64,000 nucleotides of DNA from Curtobacterium sp. Leaf261. Lineage in GTDB: Bacteria; Actinomycetota; Actinomycetes; Actinomycetales; Microbacteriaceae. The DNA lies in NCBI RefSeq assembly GCF_001422205.1, contig NZ_LMMJ01000010.1:1-64000 (forward strand), read 5' to 3'. Of the stretch, positions 8,361 through 16,949 are shown one piece after another. The position numbers and the translations under genes were made by a program. The stretch's first letter is position 1; each line of letters opens with the position of its first letter. The notes beneath the pieces are model-generated. The model saw only the letters and a list, made by a program, of their open reading frames with translations, did no database searches and had not been told where the DNA came from.

Positions 8361-9092
8361 TCAGATCTCGTAGACGCCGCTGAACGTCTCCGCGGTGCGG
8401 CTGCTCGACTCCTTCGGGGCCGACCAGCCGTCGTGGAGGTCGGTCATCGCGCGTCGGAACGTCGCGACGACGTCGACACCCGATCGCAGCATCGCCTGGA
8501 TCTGGAGCCCCTCGTACAGCGCGATCAGCTGCTCCGCACCGCGGCCGGGGTCGAGCGTCGCGGGCTCGCGGCCGACGGCGATGTCGTGCACGAGGATGTC
8601 CCGGATCGCCCGGTAGAAGGACTCGTACTGGTGGCGGAGGAACACCGATGCGGGGTGCGACGGATCGGAACCCACCGTGAGGGAGTTGATGAGCAGGCGG
8701 ATCAGGTGGGGGTCCTGCGCGTTCGACTCGACGATCTTCTGCAGGAACGCGACGGCCCCGGCGTTCGCGGCGACCGCGTGGAGCGGGGCCATGCGTGCCT
8801 CGTGCCAGCGGGTGATCGCGACGGTCATGAGGCTGTCCCACGTCGGGAACTGCGCCTGCACGACCTCTGCGCTCACCCCGGCGATGGTGGCGACCGTGGC
8901 GCTGTCGGGCGTCAGCGTGCCGTGGCGGCGGACGGCCTCGATGGCGGCGTCGGCGATGCGGGCGCGGAGGGCCACGGCCTGCTGCGGGTCAGCGGTGTGC
9001 TGCGGGTCAGCGGTGCGCTGCGGGTCAGCGGCGTGCTTCGGGTCATCGTGGTGGGAGGTGGCGGTGGAGGCCGAGGTGGCATCGAGGGTCAT
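8361..9092 (-). CDS. TetR-family transcriptional regulator
   Basis: 243 residues. After a repetitive acidic N-terminus (residues 12-35), a TetR helix-turn-helix follows at about 38-85 (ARIADAAIEAVRRHG ... VATIAGVSAEVVQAQFPTWDSLM), then an all-helical ligand domain. It probably represses the adjacent efflux pump and is released by its substrate. ATG 9092 opens the frame after GGACTGACC. The oddity is the extra N-terminal tail: three to four ADPQ(H/R)T units encoded by an 18-bp tandem repeat (8981-9052), not expected in TetR proteins. Confidence 0.85.
   Translation of the reverse strand: MTLDATSASTATSHHDDPKHAADPQRTADPQHTADPQQAVALRARIADAAIEAVRRHGTLTPDSATVATIAGVSAEVVQAQFPTWDSLMTVAITRWHEARMAPLHAVAANAGAVAFLQKIVESNAQDPHLIRLLINSLTVGSDPSHPASVFLRHQYESFYRAIRDILVHDIAVGREPATLDPGRGAEQLIALYEGLQIQAMLRSGVDVVATFRRAMTDLHDGWSAPKESSSRTAETFSGVYEI
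8981..9052 (-). repeat. 18-bp in-frame minisatellite in the TetR gene
   Basis: Units at 8981-8998, 8999-9016 and 9017-9034 differ by one or two bases, and a fourth decayed unit follows to 9052. Because the unit is a multiple of three, copy changes alter the length of the N-terminal tail without breaking the frame. Confidence 0.85.
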
Positions 9093-9321
9093 GGTCAGTC
9101 CAGGTTCCAGCGGGCCCCTCCGGGAAGAAGGGAACGACCGACCCAGCATCGCGGATCGGCGGGCGGAGTTGCAGTCCCCGAAAGCGGGACACCTGTCCGC
9201 GGGACGCGTCGGCGTTGACGCGATCTCACGTCTGCGGATACATTCCGCCTGTGGCCGGACGGCACCGGGGAGTACCTCGAGTGTCCGTTCCGTGCCCCGT
9301 CCACGTTCAAGGGAGAACGCT

Positions 9322-12036
9322 GTGACCCACCTCGACATCCGCCGTCCGGACACCGATCATCGACGGGATCGGGCCGCGTGGCGCGAGCCGTTCATCGGAT
9401 CCCTCGCGGCCGCAGCCGCGGCCACCGCACTCGTCCTCGGGGGCATCGGCGCGGCGCCGGCCGGTGCTGCCCCGGCGTTCGACCAGGCAGACCCGTCGAC
9501 TTGGCCGAACGTCTCGGTGCTCGATCCGAGCATGTCGACCGACGCGATCAACACCACGCTCGCGGCCGCGTCCGGCGAGACGGAGTTCAGCATGGGTCGG
9601 CACGCGGTGTTCTTCAAGCCCGGAACGTACGGCAGCGACGCCGGACAGGCGGACCCGTCGACCGCGACCGGGATCGTGAACGGCACGGTCGGCTTCTACG
9701 AGACCGTCGCGGGCCTCGGACCCTCGCCCGACGGCGTGCACATCAACGGTGCGCTGCACGTCGAGCCCTACCAGGCACCCGGCACGCAGAACCCGTGGGA
9801 GAACCAGAGCCCCGGGTCCCTCGACACGTTCTGGCGCTCGCTCAGCAACGTCCAGATCAACCCGATCCAGCAGCCGACCGCGGCACAGAACGCCCAGAAC
9901 GTGTTCACCTACGGCCAGGCGGACGCGCACCAGCTCCGGTGGGCCGTGTCGCAGGCCGCACCGCTCCGTCGTGTCGACATCCAGAGCAACCCGGCCGGTG
10001 GTACGACCCCGGCCGCGAACCTGACGCTCTTCGGGCAGTACGGCGAGCAGGCGAGCGGCGGGTTCATGTCCGACTCGGCGGTGTCCGGCACGGTCGTCTC
10101 CGGCTCGCAGCAGCAGTTCTACACGCAGGACAGTCAGATCGGTGCCTGGCAGGGCGGGGTCTGGAACATGGTGTTCTCCGGGACCCAGGGGGCTCCGGCG
10201 CAGTCGTTCCCGGACGGCCGGGCCGCCGTCGGAGCGCAGCCGACGACCACGCTCCCGACGACCCCGACCACCCGCGACGCACCGTTCCTGACGCTCGGTG
10301 CGGACGGCGCGTACTCGGTGTTCGTGCCCGCGGCGAGGACGAACGCGAGCGGTGTGCAGTGGACCGCCACGAGTGCCGGTGCCGGGACAGCCCTCCCGCT
10401 CAGCCGGTTCTTCGTCGCGCAGCCGTCTGACTCGATCCAGACGGTGAACGCCGCGCTCGCCGCGGGCAAGGACCTCATCCTGACGCCGGGCGTGTACCAG
10501 TACGGCGACGCCATCCGGGTGACGCGGCCTGACACCGTGGTGCTCGGCCTCGGGATGGCGGCGATCACGCCGACGAACGGCACGGCGGCACTCACGGTCG
10601 GCGACGTGTCCGGCGTGCAGCTCTCCGGGTTCACGGTCGACGCGGGAGCCACGACCTCGGACGTCCTCCTCCAGGTCGGCCCGACGGGTGCGACGAGCGG
10701 CAGCGCCACCGACCCGACGACCCTGACGGACGTGTTCGTCCGCGTCGGTGGGCCGCACGCCGGATCCGCGGGGACCGGCATCGAGGTGAACTCGCCGAAC
10801 ACGGTCCTCGACGACATCTGGGTCTGGCGTGCAGACCACGGCAGCGGTGTCGGGTGGACCGCGAACACCGGCGTGAACGGCCTCGTCGTGAACGGCGACG
10901 ACGTGACCGCGGACGGCCTCGCCGTGGAGCACTGGCAGCAGAACCAGGTCGTCTGGAACGGCGACGGCGGCACGACGATCTTCTACCAGAGCGAGATCCC
11001 GTACGACGTGCCGAGCCAGGCCGCGTGGATGGACGGGACCGAGAACGGGTACGCCAGCTACAAGGTCGCCGATGACGTAGCGAGCCACCACGCCTACGGC
11101 CTCGGGGTGTACTCGAACTTCGACAACCCGGGCATCGTCGAGGAGAACGCGATCGACACCCCGCGGAACGCGAACGTCCGGTTCACCGACGCGATGACCC
11201 GGTTCCTCGCCCAGAACGGCGGGATCAGCCACATCATCGACGGCGAGGGCCTGAGCGCCGACACGACCGGTGGTGACCCCACCTCGACCGCGTACCTGTC
11301 GTCGTTCCCGGGCCTCGACACCACCGCGCCGACGCTCACGGTGACGCCGTCGACCACGCAGCCGAACGCCGCCGGGTGGTACCGGGCCGTGACCCTCACC
11401 CCGACGGCCTCGGACGACTTCACCCCGGCGGCTACCGTCGAGGTGCAGGTCGACGGGGGAGCCTGGACGCCGCTCACGGGTGCGTTCACGGTCCCGGACG
11501 GGCAGCACACCGTCGCGTTCCGGGCCACCGACGCGGCCGACAACGTCTCGGCCGTACAGACCTGGAGCGGCAGGGTCGACTCGTCCGCACCGGTCGTCCA
11601 GGCCGCCGTCCGTGACCAGGGCACGCCGTCGGTGTCCGTGACCCTCGCGGCGACCGATGCGGGGTCCGGGGTCGCGGGGATCGAGTACACGTTCGGTGAC
11701 CCGACCACTGCCGGTACCACGTGGACGGCGTACGGCTCGGCGGTCACCCCGCCGTCCGGCTCGCGGACCGTTTCGTTCCGCGCAACCGACGTCGCCGGGA
11801 ACGTCAGCGCGGTCGGGAGCATCGCGGTGTCCGACGGGGCGGTCGTCCCGGTCGCCGATCCGTCGACCCCGGCGGCTGCCGGCACGGTCGCGGTGCGGAC
11901 CGGGAGTGGTGGGAACGGCGGCAGTGCGTTGGCCTTCACCGGCTCCGAGGCCGCGCTGCCGCTCGGCATCGGATCGGCCCTGCTCGCCGCCGGGCTCTTG
12001 CTCATGGTCCTCCGGAGGCGACGCGCGCGGCGTTGA
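9322..12036 (+). CDS. Wall-anchored beta-helix protein, GH55-like glucanase candidate
   Basis: 904 residues from GTG 9322 (preceded by AGGGAG). Signal peptide: Arg-rich start, hydrophobic AAAAAATALVLGG, then AGAAPA. The middle has two parallel beta-helix blocks; the second (SIQTVNAALAAGKDLILTPG ... FTVDAG) resembles GH55 beta-1,3-glucanases and related proteins often annotated as adenylyl cyclase by mistake. Ig-like repeats with AFRATDAADNVSAV and SFRATDVAGNVSAV follow, then LAFTG (870-874), a hydrophobic helix and an Arg tail for sortase anchoring. A role on beta-glucan is likely but a non-catalytic adhesion role is possible. It is transcribed alone. Confidence 0.75.
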   Translation: MTHLDIRRPDTDHRRDRAAWREPFIGSLAAAAAATALVLGGIGAAPAGAAPAFDQADPSTWPNVSVLDPSMSTDAINTTLAAASGETEFSMGRHAVFFKPGTYGSDAGQADPSTATGIVNGTVGFYETVAGLGPSPDGVHINGALHVEPYQAPGTQNPWENQSPGSLDTFWRSLSNVQINPIQQPTAAQNAQNVFTYGQADAHQLRWAVSQAAPLRRVDIQSNPAGGTTPAANLTLFGQYGEQASGGFMSDSAVSGTVVSGSQQQFYTQDSQIGAWQGGVWNMVFSGTQGAPAQSFPDGRAAVGAQPTTTLPTTPTTRDAPFLTLGADGAYSVFVPAARTNASGVQWTATSAGAGTALPLSRFFVAQPSDSIQTVNAALAAGKDLILTPGVYQYGDAIRVTRPDTVVLGLGMAAITPTNGTAALTVGDVSGVQLSGFTVDAGATTSDVLLQVGPTGATSGSATDPTTLTDVFVRVGGPHAGSAGTGIEVNSPNTVLDDIWVWRADHGSGVGWTANTGVNGLVVNGDDVTADGLAVEHWQQNQVVWNGDGGTTIFYQSEIPYDVPSQAAWMDGTENGYASYKVADDVASHHAYGLGVYSNFDNPGIVEENAIDTPRNANVRFTDAMTRFLAQNGGISHIIDGEGLSADTTGGDPTSTAYLSSFPGLDTTAPTLTVTPSTTQPNAAGWYRAVTLTPTASDDFTPAATVEVQVDGGAWTPLTGAFTVPDGQHTVAFRATDAADNVSAVQTWSGRVDSSAPVVQAAVRDQGTPSVSVTLAATDAGSGVAGIEYTFGDPTTAGTTWTAYGSAVTPPSGSRTVSFRATDVAGNVSAVGSIAVSDGAVVPVADPSTPAAAGTVAVRTGSGGNGGSALAFTGSEAALPLGIGSALLAAGLLLMVLRRRRARR

Positions 12037-12337
12037 GGCCCGGGCTGCCCGGGCTGCCCGGGCTTGCCGCGTCGCACCCCCATCTGGGTATCTCACCCCC
12101 ATCCAGGCGTTGCACCGCGATCGGCGCATCACACCACCGGTGAAGGGGGATGCGATGCGCCGAGAGTGGTGCCGCTGGGCGATCGGCGCGCCGGAAGCGG
12201 GCCGGGCAGCGCGAGCAGGTCGGCTCGCGAGCAGCGTGGCCCGGCACCTGACGGACTGGAGGGACGGTGCCGGACGGGTGCCGTGCCTCCAGTCCGGCAG
12301 GTGGTGCAGCCGCACCCGTGCGGCCGCTGTACCAGTC
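12037..12337. repeat. Intergenic 300-base stretch with two hairpin elements
   Basis: No gene was found. Directly after the stop, GCCCGGGCT is repeated three times. An imperfect family C element lies at 12122-12162 (CGGCGCATC pairing with GATGCGCCG). A family A copy lies at 12252-12296 (CGGACTGGAGG with CCTCCAGTCCG). They separate the convergent GH55-like and monooxygenase genes and probably end both transcripts. Confidence 0.75.
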
Positions 12338-13573
12338 CTACTGGCGGGGCCGGTCGAGCCGCTCGGGGCGGAAGCCCGCGCCGACGAGCCTGCCCGCGAC
12401 GTGTCGGACGAGCACGCTGACCACGGGGGTCCCGATCCGCAGGAGCGCCTTCGGTGGGAGGCGTCGGCCCCGTTGCGGTCGGCCGACGGTGTGGTGCACG
12501 ATCCGCTGGATCTGCTGCATCAGCCGGGCCGGGAGCGCTCGTCGGCGCTGGATCCGCCGGAGCACCGCCTCGTCGAGCGACCCGAGGTCGGCGCGGATCC
12601 CGACTCCTGCTCCGACGAGCACCCGCGCTGCGGCGACCGCGTCCTGGATCGCGTAGTTGATGCCGACGCCGAACGCCGGGGACATCGGGTGTGCGGCATC
12701 CCCGATGAGCAGGAAGCCCGGGCGGTGCCATCGACGTGCGTGGGCGATGCGGACGTCGAGGAGCTTGACGTCCTCCCACGCGCCCACGCTGTCGATCGTC
12801 GGGCGGAGGAACGGCACCGCACTCGCCACGCGGGCACGGAAGGCGTCGAGCCCCTCGTCCCGCACAGTGGTCATCTCGCCCTTCGGGATGAGCAGGGCGC
12901 ACTGGTAGTAGTCGGTGCGCGGGATCGTGATGATCGTGTCCGACGCCAGGTACGCGATGGTGTCCGGCGGTGTCGCGGCCGGTCGGTCGACCCGGAACCA
13001 GAGGACGTCGATCGGCGCGCCCGACTCGTGCAGGCCAAGGCCGGCCGACCCGCGGAGGGTGCTGTTCCGGCCGTCGGCAGCGATCGTCAGGTCGGCCGAC
13101 ACCGTGACCGGTCCGTCGGGTCCATCGGCGCGGACGCCGGTGACGCGGTTGCCGGAGCGGACGACCTCGTGGGCGGTGGTGCCCATCATGAGCGTGAAGG
13201 ACGGCAGCTCCTGCGCGGCGCTCGCGATCGTGTCGAGGAGGTCCCACTGCGGCATGAACCACAGCTGCCCGCTCCTGGCCACCCTCGTGAAGTCGGCGGC
13301 TCGGAAGCGGACCCCGTTCACGACCGCGTCGAGGGTCGTCACCGCGCTGTGCGGGATCTGCTCGAGGGCGTCCATCACGCCGAGGTCCGCGAGGAGGTCG
13401 AGCGTCGTCGGGTGGATGGTGTCCCCGCGGAAGTCGCGGAGGAAGTCGTCGTGCTTCTCGAGGACCGTCGTCCGGATGCCGGCGCGGGCGAGGAGCAGGC
13501 CGAGGATCATCCCCGCGGGACCTCCGCCCGCGATGCAGACCGAGGTGTGGGTGGTCGTGCTGTCCGTAGTCAT
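12338..13573 (-). CDS. FAD-dependent aromatic-ring hydroxylase-like monooxygenase
   Basis: 411 residues, a soluble class A flavoprotein monooxygenase. GGGPAG near residue 18 binds the ADP part of FAD, DG in IAADGRNSTLR is the second motif, and GD in LLIGDAAHPMSPAFGVGINYAIQDA is the third. These are the three signatures of the p-hydroxybenzoate hydroxylase fold. It should use NAD(P)H and oxygen to hydroxylate a small aromatic or polyketide-like compound; the substrate is unknown. ATG 13573 follows AGGTGCGC; an upstream GTG at 13579 is in frame. The C-terminus is basic. No pathway partner is next to it. Confidence 0.85.
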   Translation of the reverse strand: MTTDSTTTHTSVCIAGGGPAGMILGLLLARAGIRTTVLEKHDDFLRDFRGDTIHPTTLDLLADLGVMDALEQIPHSAVTTLDAVVNGVRFRAADFTRVARSGQLWFMPQWDLLDTIASAAQELPSFTLMMGTTAHEVVRSGNRVTGVRADGPDGPVTVSADLTIAADGRNSTLRGSAGLGLHESGAPIDVLWFRVDRPAATPPDTIAYLASDTIITIPRTDYYQCALLIPKGEMTTVRDEGLDAFRARVASAVPFLRPTIDSVGAWEDVKLLDVRIAHARRWHRPGFLLIGDAAHPMSPAFGVGINYAIQDAVAAARVLVGAGVGIRADLGSLDEAVLRRIQRRRALPARLMQQIQRIVHHTVGRPQRGRRLPPKALLRIGTPVVSVLVRHVAGRLVGAGFRPERLDRPRQ

Positions 13574-13664
13574 GCGCACCTGTTCCGTCCGAGGGTGCTC
13601 TCGATCCTGCTCGCCCCGGGTGGGTGCTGCGCGTGGCGGCGGATCGCTACATCATGTCCCAGCG

Positions 13665-15302
13665 TCACACTGCCTTCGCGTACGCGTCCAGGACTTCGCG
13701 CGGGAGTCGACCGCGGACGCCGACCTCGTACCCCTGCGCAACTGCCCAGGCCCGGATCGCTGACGGAGACGGTCTTCCGATCTCGTCCTGCGCACCGGAA
13801 CGGCTCGAGATCGCGGTCGGGGCTGTGACCGACGGAGCCGGCATCATGCCGATGGCAGATGCAGGCTGAAGGTGTCGGAGGAGGACTTCGAACACGTCCG
13901 GATGCACTGTGCGGGTGCCGAGCTCGAGCGAACGCGCGAGCTTCCCACCAGAGAACGACCCGTCCGTGATCAGCATCGTCGTCCGGCCGGACACTGCACC
14001 CGACACTCGAACGCCGAGTTCTTCGGCGCGTCTCTCGAGTCGCTCCCGTTGACGCTCCTCGCAGCCGGTGAACGCGATCCGGTCGCCCACTCGGAGCGGG
14101 ACACCGTGCGGCCACGGATCGGGCAGCGGACCCAGACCCGCGCTCAGCCGAGCGTGGCGCGCGGCATCGGCACGGTTGAGGACTGCTTTCACGGTGCCGT
14201 CTGGCACCCCGAGGAGGGAGGCGACCGACCGGAGTTCACGCCGCTCCTCGTGCGACACATGCCCGTCATCGACTGCCCGGTGCGCGAGGGCGAGGAGAAG
14301 TGCCTCGTGCGCAGCGGTGACATCGGCAGCAGTGAGGTCATAGTCGGCGCGCACCTCAGCGAGCGCATCCGACTCCGTTTCCGAGATGTCACCGTCCTCG
14401 AGCGCATCGAAGAGCAGTTCGAGGTACGCGGTCGTCCCGACTGGTGCACCCTCGTCGATGACCTCGAGCAGCGTGAGTGCGGTCAGCTGCTTCATCAACG
14501 GCGGCATCGTCGGTCGCGATCGTGAGAAACGGATCGGTGCCGGGCGTTGATCCCACGAGCGATCAGACGGCGACAGCGGAGTCCGTGTCGGACTGCTCGG
14601 CCAATTCGTCGATCGTGCGCTGTCCTGGGCCTGGACCATGGCCCGGTCGGGACCGCCGTTGGCACGCAGGTACGAGCGGAAGAGTCCGGCAGTCGCGCGC
14701 GCGTCCCCGAGCGCCGAATGTGCATCGTCGAGGGCGACGCCACTCGCCCAGCAGCAGTCCACGAGTCGGCGTCGATCCATCTCGGGGAGGTAGGACCAGC
14801 TGGCCTCGAGCGTGCAGTACCCGTCAACCCATGGCACGTCCCAGCCTGCTGCCTCGAGTTCGTTACGGAGGAAGGCGAGATCGAACTTCGCGTTGTGCGC
14901 GACGACTGGCAGACCGGCGATCCCCGCGACGATGCTCGGCGCGACGTCGGCGAAGCGCGGCTTGCCGTCGACATCTGCCTGCGTGATTCCGTGGATGTGT
15001 GTCGCTCCGACAGGCCCCTCCGGATCGAACCGCCCAACGGACTCGTCGACCACGACACCGGCAGCATCGAGCCGAACGATCGCGAGCTCGATGATGCGGT
15101 CACGTCTTGGCGACAGACCAGTGGTCTCGACATCGACCACGGCATACGTCGGCGTTCGAATCGGCCCACCCACACGAGTCGGAGTGGAGGTCGCCTGAGG
15201 AACGCGGCCGCTCAGAGGCGGCGCGGGGGCCCCGGGGGCGACGGAACTCGCAGTCTGTTCCTGTCTTGTGGATCGGCCCCGCAGCCAGTCGAAGAACCCC
15301 AT
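13665..15302 (-). CDS. Exonuclease-TerB-BRCT-Lsr2 fusion protein
   Basis: 545 residues. A DEDDh 3'-5' exonuclease domain spans about 52-215: D57 and E59 in DVETTG, HNAKFD at 136-141, and H195/D200 in HSALGDA. A helical TerB-like domain follows (about 270-375), then a BRCT-like domain (400-478, FTG ... GVRVSGAVSGRTTMLI), then a C-terminal block IRAWAVAQGYEVGVRGRLP (516-534) that matches the DNA-binding domain of Lsr2. It probably trims DNA or RNA at particular chromosomal or damaged sites. ATG 15302 follows GGGGGTCAC; the longer start at 15329 adds nothing conserved. It is transcribed alone. Confidence 0.82.
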   Translation of the reverse strand: MGFFDWLRGRSTRQEQTASSVAPGAPAPPLSGRVPQATSTPTRVGGPIRTPTYAVVDVETTGLSPRRDRIIELAIVRLDAAGVVVDESVGRFDPEGPVGATHIHGITQADVDGKPRFADVAPSIVAGIAGLPVVAHNAKFDLAFLRNELEAAGWDVPWVDGYCTLEASWSYLPEMDRRRLVDCCWASGVALDDAHSALGDARATAGLFRSYLRANGGPDRAMVQAQDSARSTNWPSSPTRTPLSPSDRSWDQRPAPIRFSRSRPTMPPLMKQLTALTLLEVIDEGAPVGTTAYLELLFDALEDGDISETESDALAEVRADYDLTAADVTAAHEALLLALAHRAVDDGHVSHEERRELRSVASLLGVPDGTVKAVLNRADAARHARLSAGLGPLPDPWPHGVPLRVGDRIAFTGCEERQRERLERRAEELGVRVSGAVSGRTTMLITDGSFSGGKLARSLELGTRTVHPDVFEVLLRHLQPASAIGMMPAPSVTAPTAISSRSGAQDEIGRPSPSAIRAWAVAQGYEVGVRGRLPREVLDAYAKAV

Positions 15303-15487
15303 GTGACCCCCTGTATGAGTTCGACTCACTATGACAGTCTCGGTCCCCGTCGCGCATGCCCCCGAACGCGGGCGCTGGACGCTCTGGCCCTCCCTGGCGC
15401 GATCTCATGTCACGGCGGGTCGATGGCGGGTCGGTGACGGGTCCGTGTCGTGGTGGTGTCGGGTCCCGGTCTCCTACGGTTGGCCGC

Positions 15488-16000
15488 ATGAACGAATCGC
15501 GAATCCAGCAGCTGCGGATCACCCGAGGGTGGACGCAGGAGCGCCTCGCCTCGGAGTCCGGCGTCGCCGTCCGCACCATCCAGCGGCTCGAGTCCGGCAA
15601 GGACGCGAACCTCGAGACGGTCGCGCTCTTGGCCGCCGCCCTCGAGGTCCCGGCCACTGAGCTCTTCGGCACGGTCGAGCGTCCCTCATTCGAGAAGGCG
15701 GTCGACGGCCTCGAGGAACGCACCGCCGTGCAGCAGGTCCGCCGCGACGCCACGGTGCGCGCCTGGCGGAGTCTCTACACGGCGGTCGGGGTGGCGATCA
15801 CGATCCTCTTCATCGTCCTGACCAGCACCCGCACGATCCCCGGGGTCGCCTTCCTCTTCGTCGGGCTCTACTGGGCGGCGGACAGCATCCTCATGCGCTT
15901 CCTCATCACGACGGTGCTCGACCCGCGGCTCGACGTCCGATACCCCCTGTCGCAGCCGTCGTTCGGCCGGTCGGACCGGTCGTCCTCGGGCCTGCGGTGA
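15488..16000 (+). CDS. XRE-family regulator with two C-terminal transmembrane helices
   Basis: 170 residues. A helix-turn-helix of the Cro/C1 type occupies residues 1-60 (LRITRGWTQERLASESGVAVRTIQRLESG). A short linker leads to two hydrophobic helices (about 98-140, AVGVAITILFIVLTSTRTIPGV). The DNA-binding domain is therefore likely held at the membrane. Such proteins often sense envelope state or control a neighbouring membrane gene, but the target is unknown. ATG 15488 is the only start that keeps the full HTH. The gene stands between divergent and convergent minus-strand genes. Confidence 0.82.
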   Translation: MNESRIQQLRITRGWTQERLASESGVAVRTIQRLESGKDANLETVALLAAALEVPATELFGTVERPSFEKAVDGLEERTAVQQVRRDATVRAWRSLYTAVGVAITILFIVLTSTRTIPGVAFLFVGLYWAADSILMRFLITTVLDPRLDVRYPLSQPSFGRSDRSSSGLR

Positions 16001-16081
16001 GGGACGGAACCGGCCCCGCGAACGCGAGCAGCCCCGCGCTCAGGACCGGTCCCGCGAACGGGCGGCGTGCTGGTCGAACGA

Positions 16082-16336
16082 TCATCGCTGCAGGGCTGCG
16101 ATCGCATCCGTGATGGTCGCTCCGGGATGCTGCTCCCGGTACCGGCGAACCGCGCGTGGATCGATCGTGGTGCCCGCCGAGATCGGGGTGTTCCCGACGA
16201 CGGGTCGTGCGGATGCGGCGAAGACGAGCGTCGCGAGGAGGATCATCCCCGCGACCGTCATGCCCATCGTGACCCACGCGACCACGACGGCGCCGAGTCC
16301 GCCGACGACCGTGAGGGCAACGCCGCGGCGCGTCAT
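16082..16336 (-). CDS. Small membrane protein with a short C-terminal helical domain
   Basis: 84 residues. Two closely spaced hydrophobic stretches (ALTVVGGLGAVVVAWVTMGM and GMILLATLVFAA) are followed by a soluble tail RAVRRYREQHPGATITDAIAAL. ATG 16336 follows AGGAGCGCTTCGC, a clear ribosome-binding site. The tail looks like a small helical motif shared by many actinobacterial membrane proteins, but no function is known. It is convergent with the XRE gene. Confidence 0.7.
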   Translation of the reverse strand: MTRRGVALTVVGGLGAVVVAWVTMGMTVAGMILLATLVFAASARPVVGNTPISAGTTIDPRAVRRYREQHPGATITDAIAALQR

Positions 16337-16453
16337 GCGAAGCGCTCCTGCCGGATCGGCCTGACGGTGCACGTCTTCGCCGGGAGTCCTCGTTGCTGCC
16401 TCAGGCCCGCGCCGGAGTGGATCGACCATTCACCCGGACCTGATTCCGACGAC

Positions 16454-16732
16454 CTACCGGACATGGCGGTGCCGGTAGCGCTTGCGAGCCATGGATCCGA
16501 AATAGCATCCGCCAGCCCCGGCGCTCAGACCGAGAGAGGCGGTCCCCGCGAGTGCCCAATCAGTCGAGACAGTCGCCGCGGCGAAGGTCACCGCAGCGAC
16601 GAGGACTGAGACTGACATCGCGAGCGCGAACCAGAGGTTCGTGATGACCCTCATGATCCGCCCGTGATGACGCGGGGCGCGGAGCGCGGAGTGTGGTGGT
16701 GGTGGTGGCGTCGTCGTCGTGGATGACTGCAT
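16454..16732 (-). CDS. Small two-helix membrane protein, unknown
   Basis: 92 residues. A Thr- and Pro-rich start (TTTTPPPPPH) leads to two hydrophobic helices (LWFALAMSVSVLVAAVTFAA and WALAGTASLGLSAGAGGCYF) and a basic tail RKRYRHRHVR. ATG 16732 follows GAGGGATCACG. No family was recognised. An AT-richer stretch just upstream (16775-16800) may hold its promoter. Confidence 0.65.
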   Translation of the reverse strand: MQSSTTTTPPPPPHSALRAPRHHGRIMRVITNLWFALAMSVSVLVAAVTFAAATVSTDWALAGTASLGLSAGAGGCYFGSMARKRYRHRHVR

Positions 16733-16837
16733 CGTGATCCCTCGTTCCTGTTCCAGTTCCTCGCTCGGGTGGATCAAGCATGTATCTGATACATGAGTTG
16801 TGCAAGGGCTGGCCCAGCGGTCTGTTGCGACCGCTCG

Positions 16838-16918
16838 CCATGCGCAGGACACCACAGAGGGCGCATGGCACCACGAACGGCGCATCGCACCACCGGGGAT
16901 CAGTGGTGCGATGCGCCG
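16838..16918. terminator. Two hairpins downstream of the GH42 gene (family C repeat)
   Basis: CCATGCGC (16838-16845) pairs with GCGCATGG (16861-16868). Next, a perfect 16-bp stem (16878-16893 with 16903-16918, arm CGGCGCATCGCACCAC) closes a 9-base loop. The second lies 31 bases past the GH42 stop and is the probable operon terminator. The same motif recurs imperfectly at 12122-12162. Confidence 0.8.
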
Positions 16919-16949
16919 ATGCTGGTGTGACCCGAGCAGCAGCCGGGGC

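Noticed and set aside
8979-9052. Short regular repeats considered as a CRISPR array
   Set aside because: Unit is 18 bp with no spacers and in frame within a TetR gene; no cas genes are present.
9307-12315. Open frame of 1002 codons on the minus strand opposite the beta-helix protein
   Set aside because: Compositionally a shadow (RGRR, DRDD patterns) with no domain; the plus frame has signal peptide and sorting motif.
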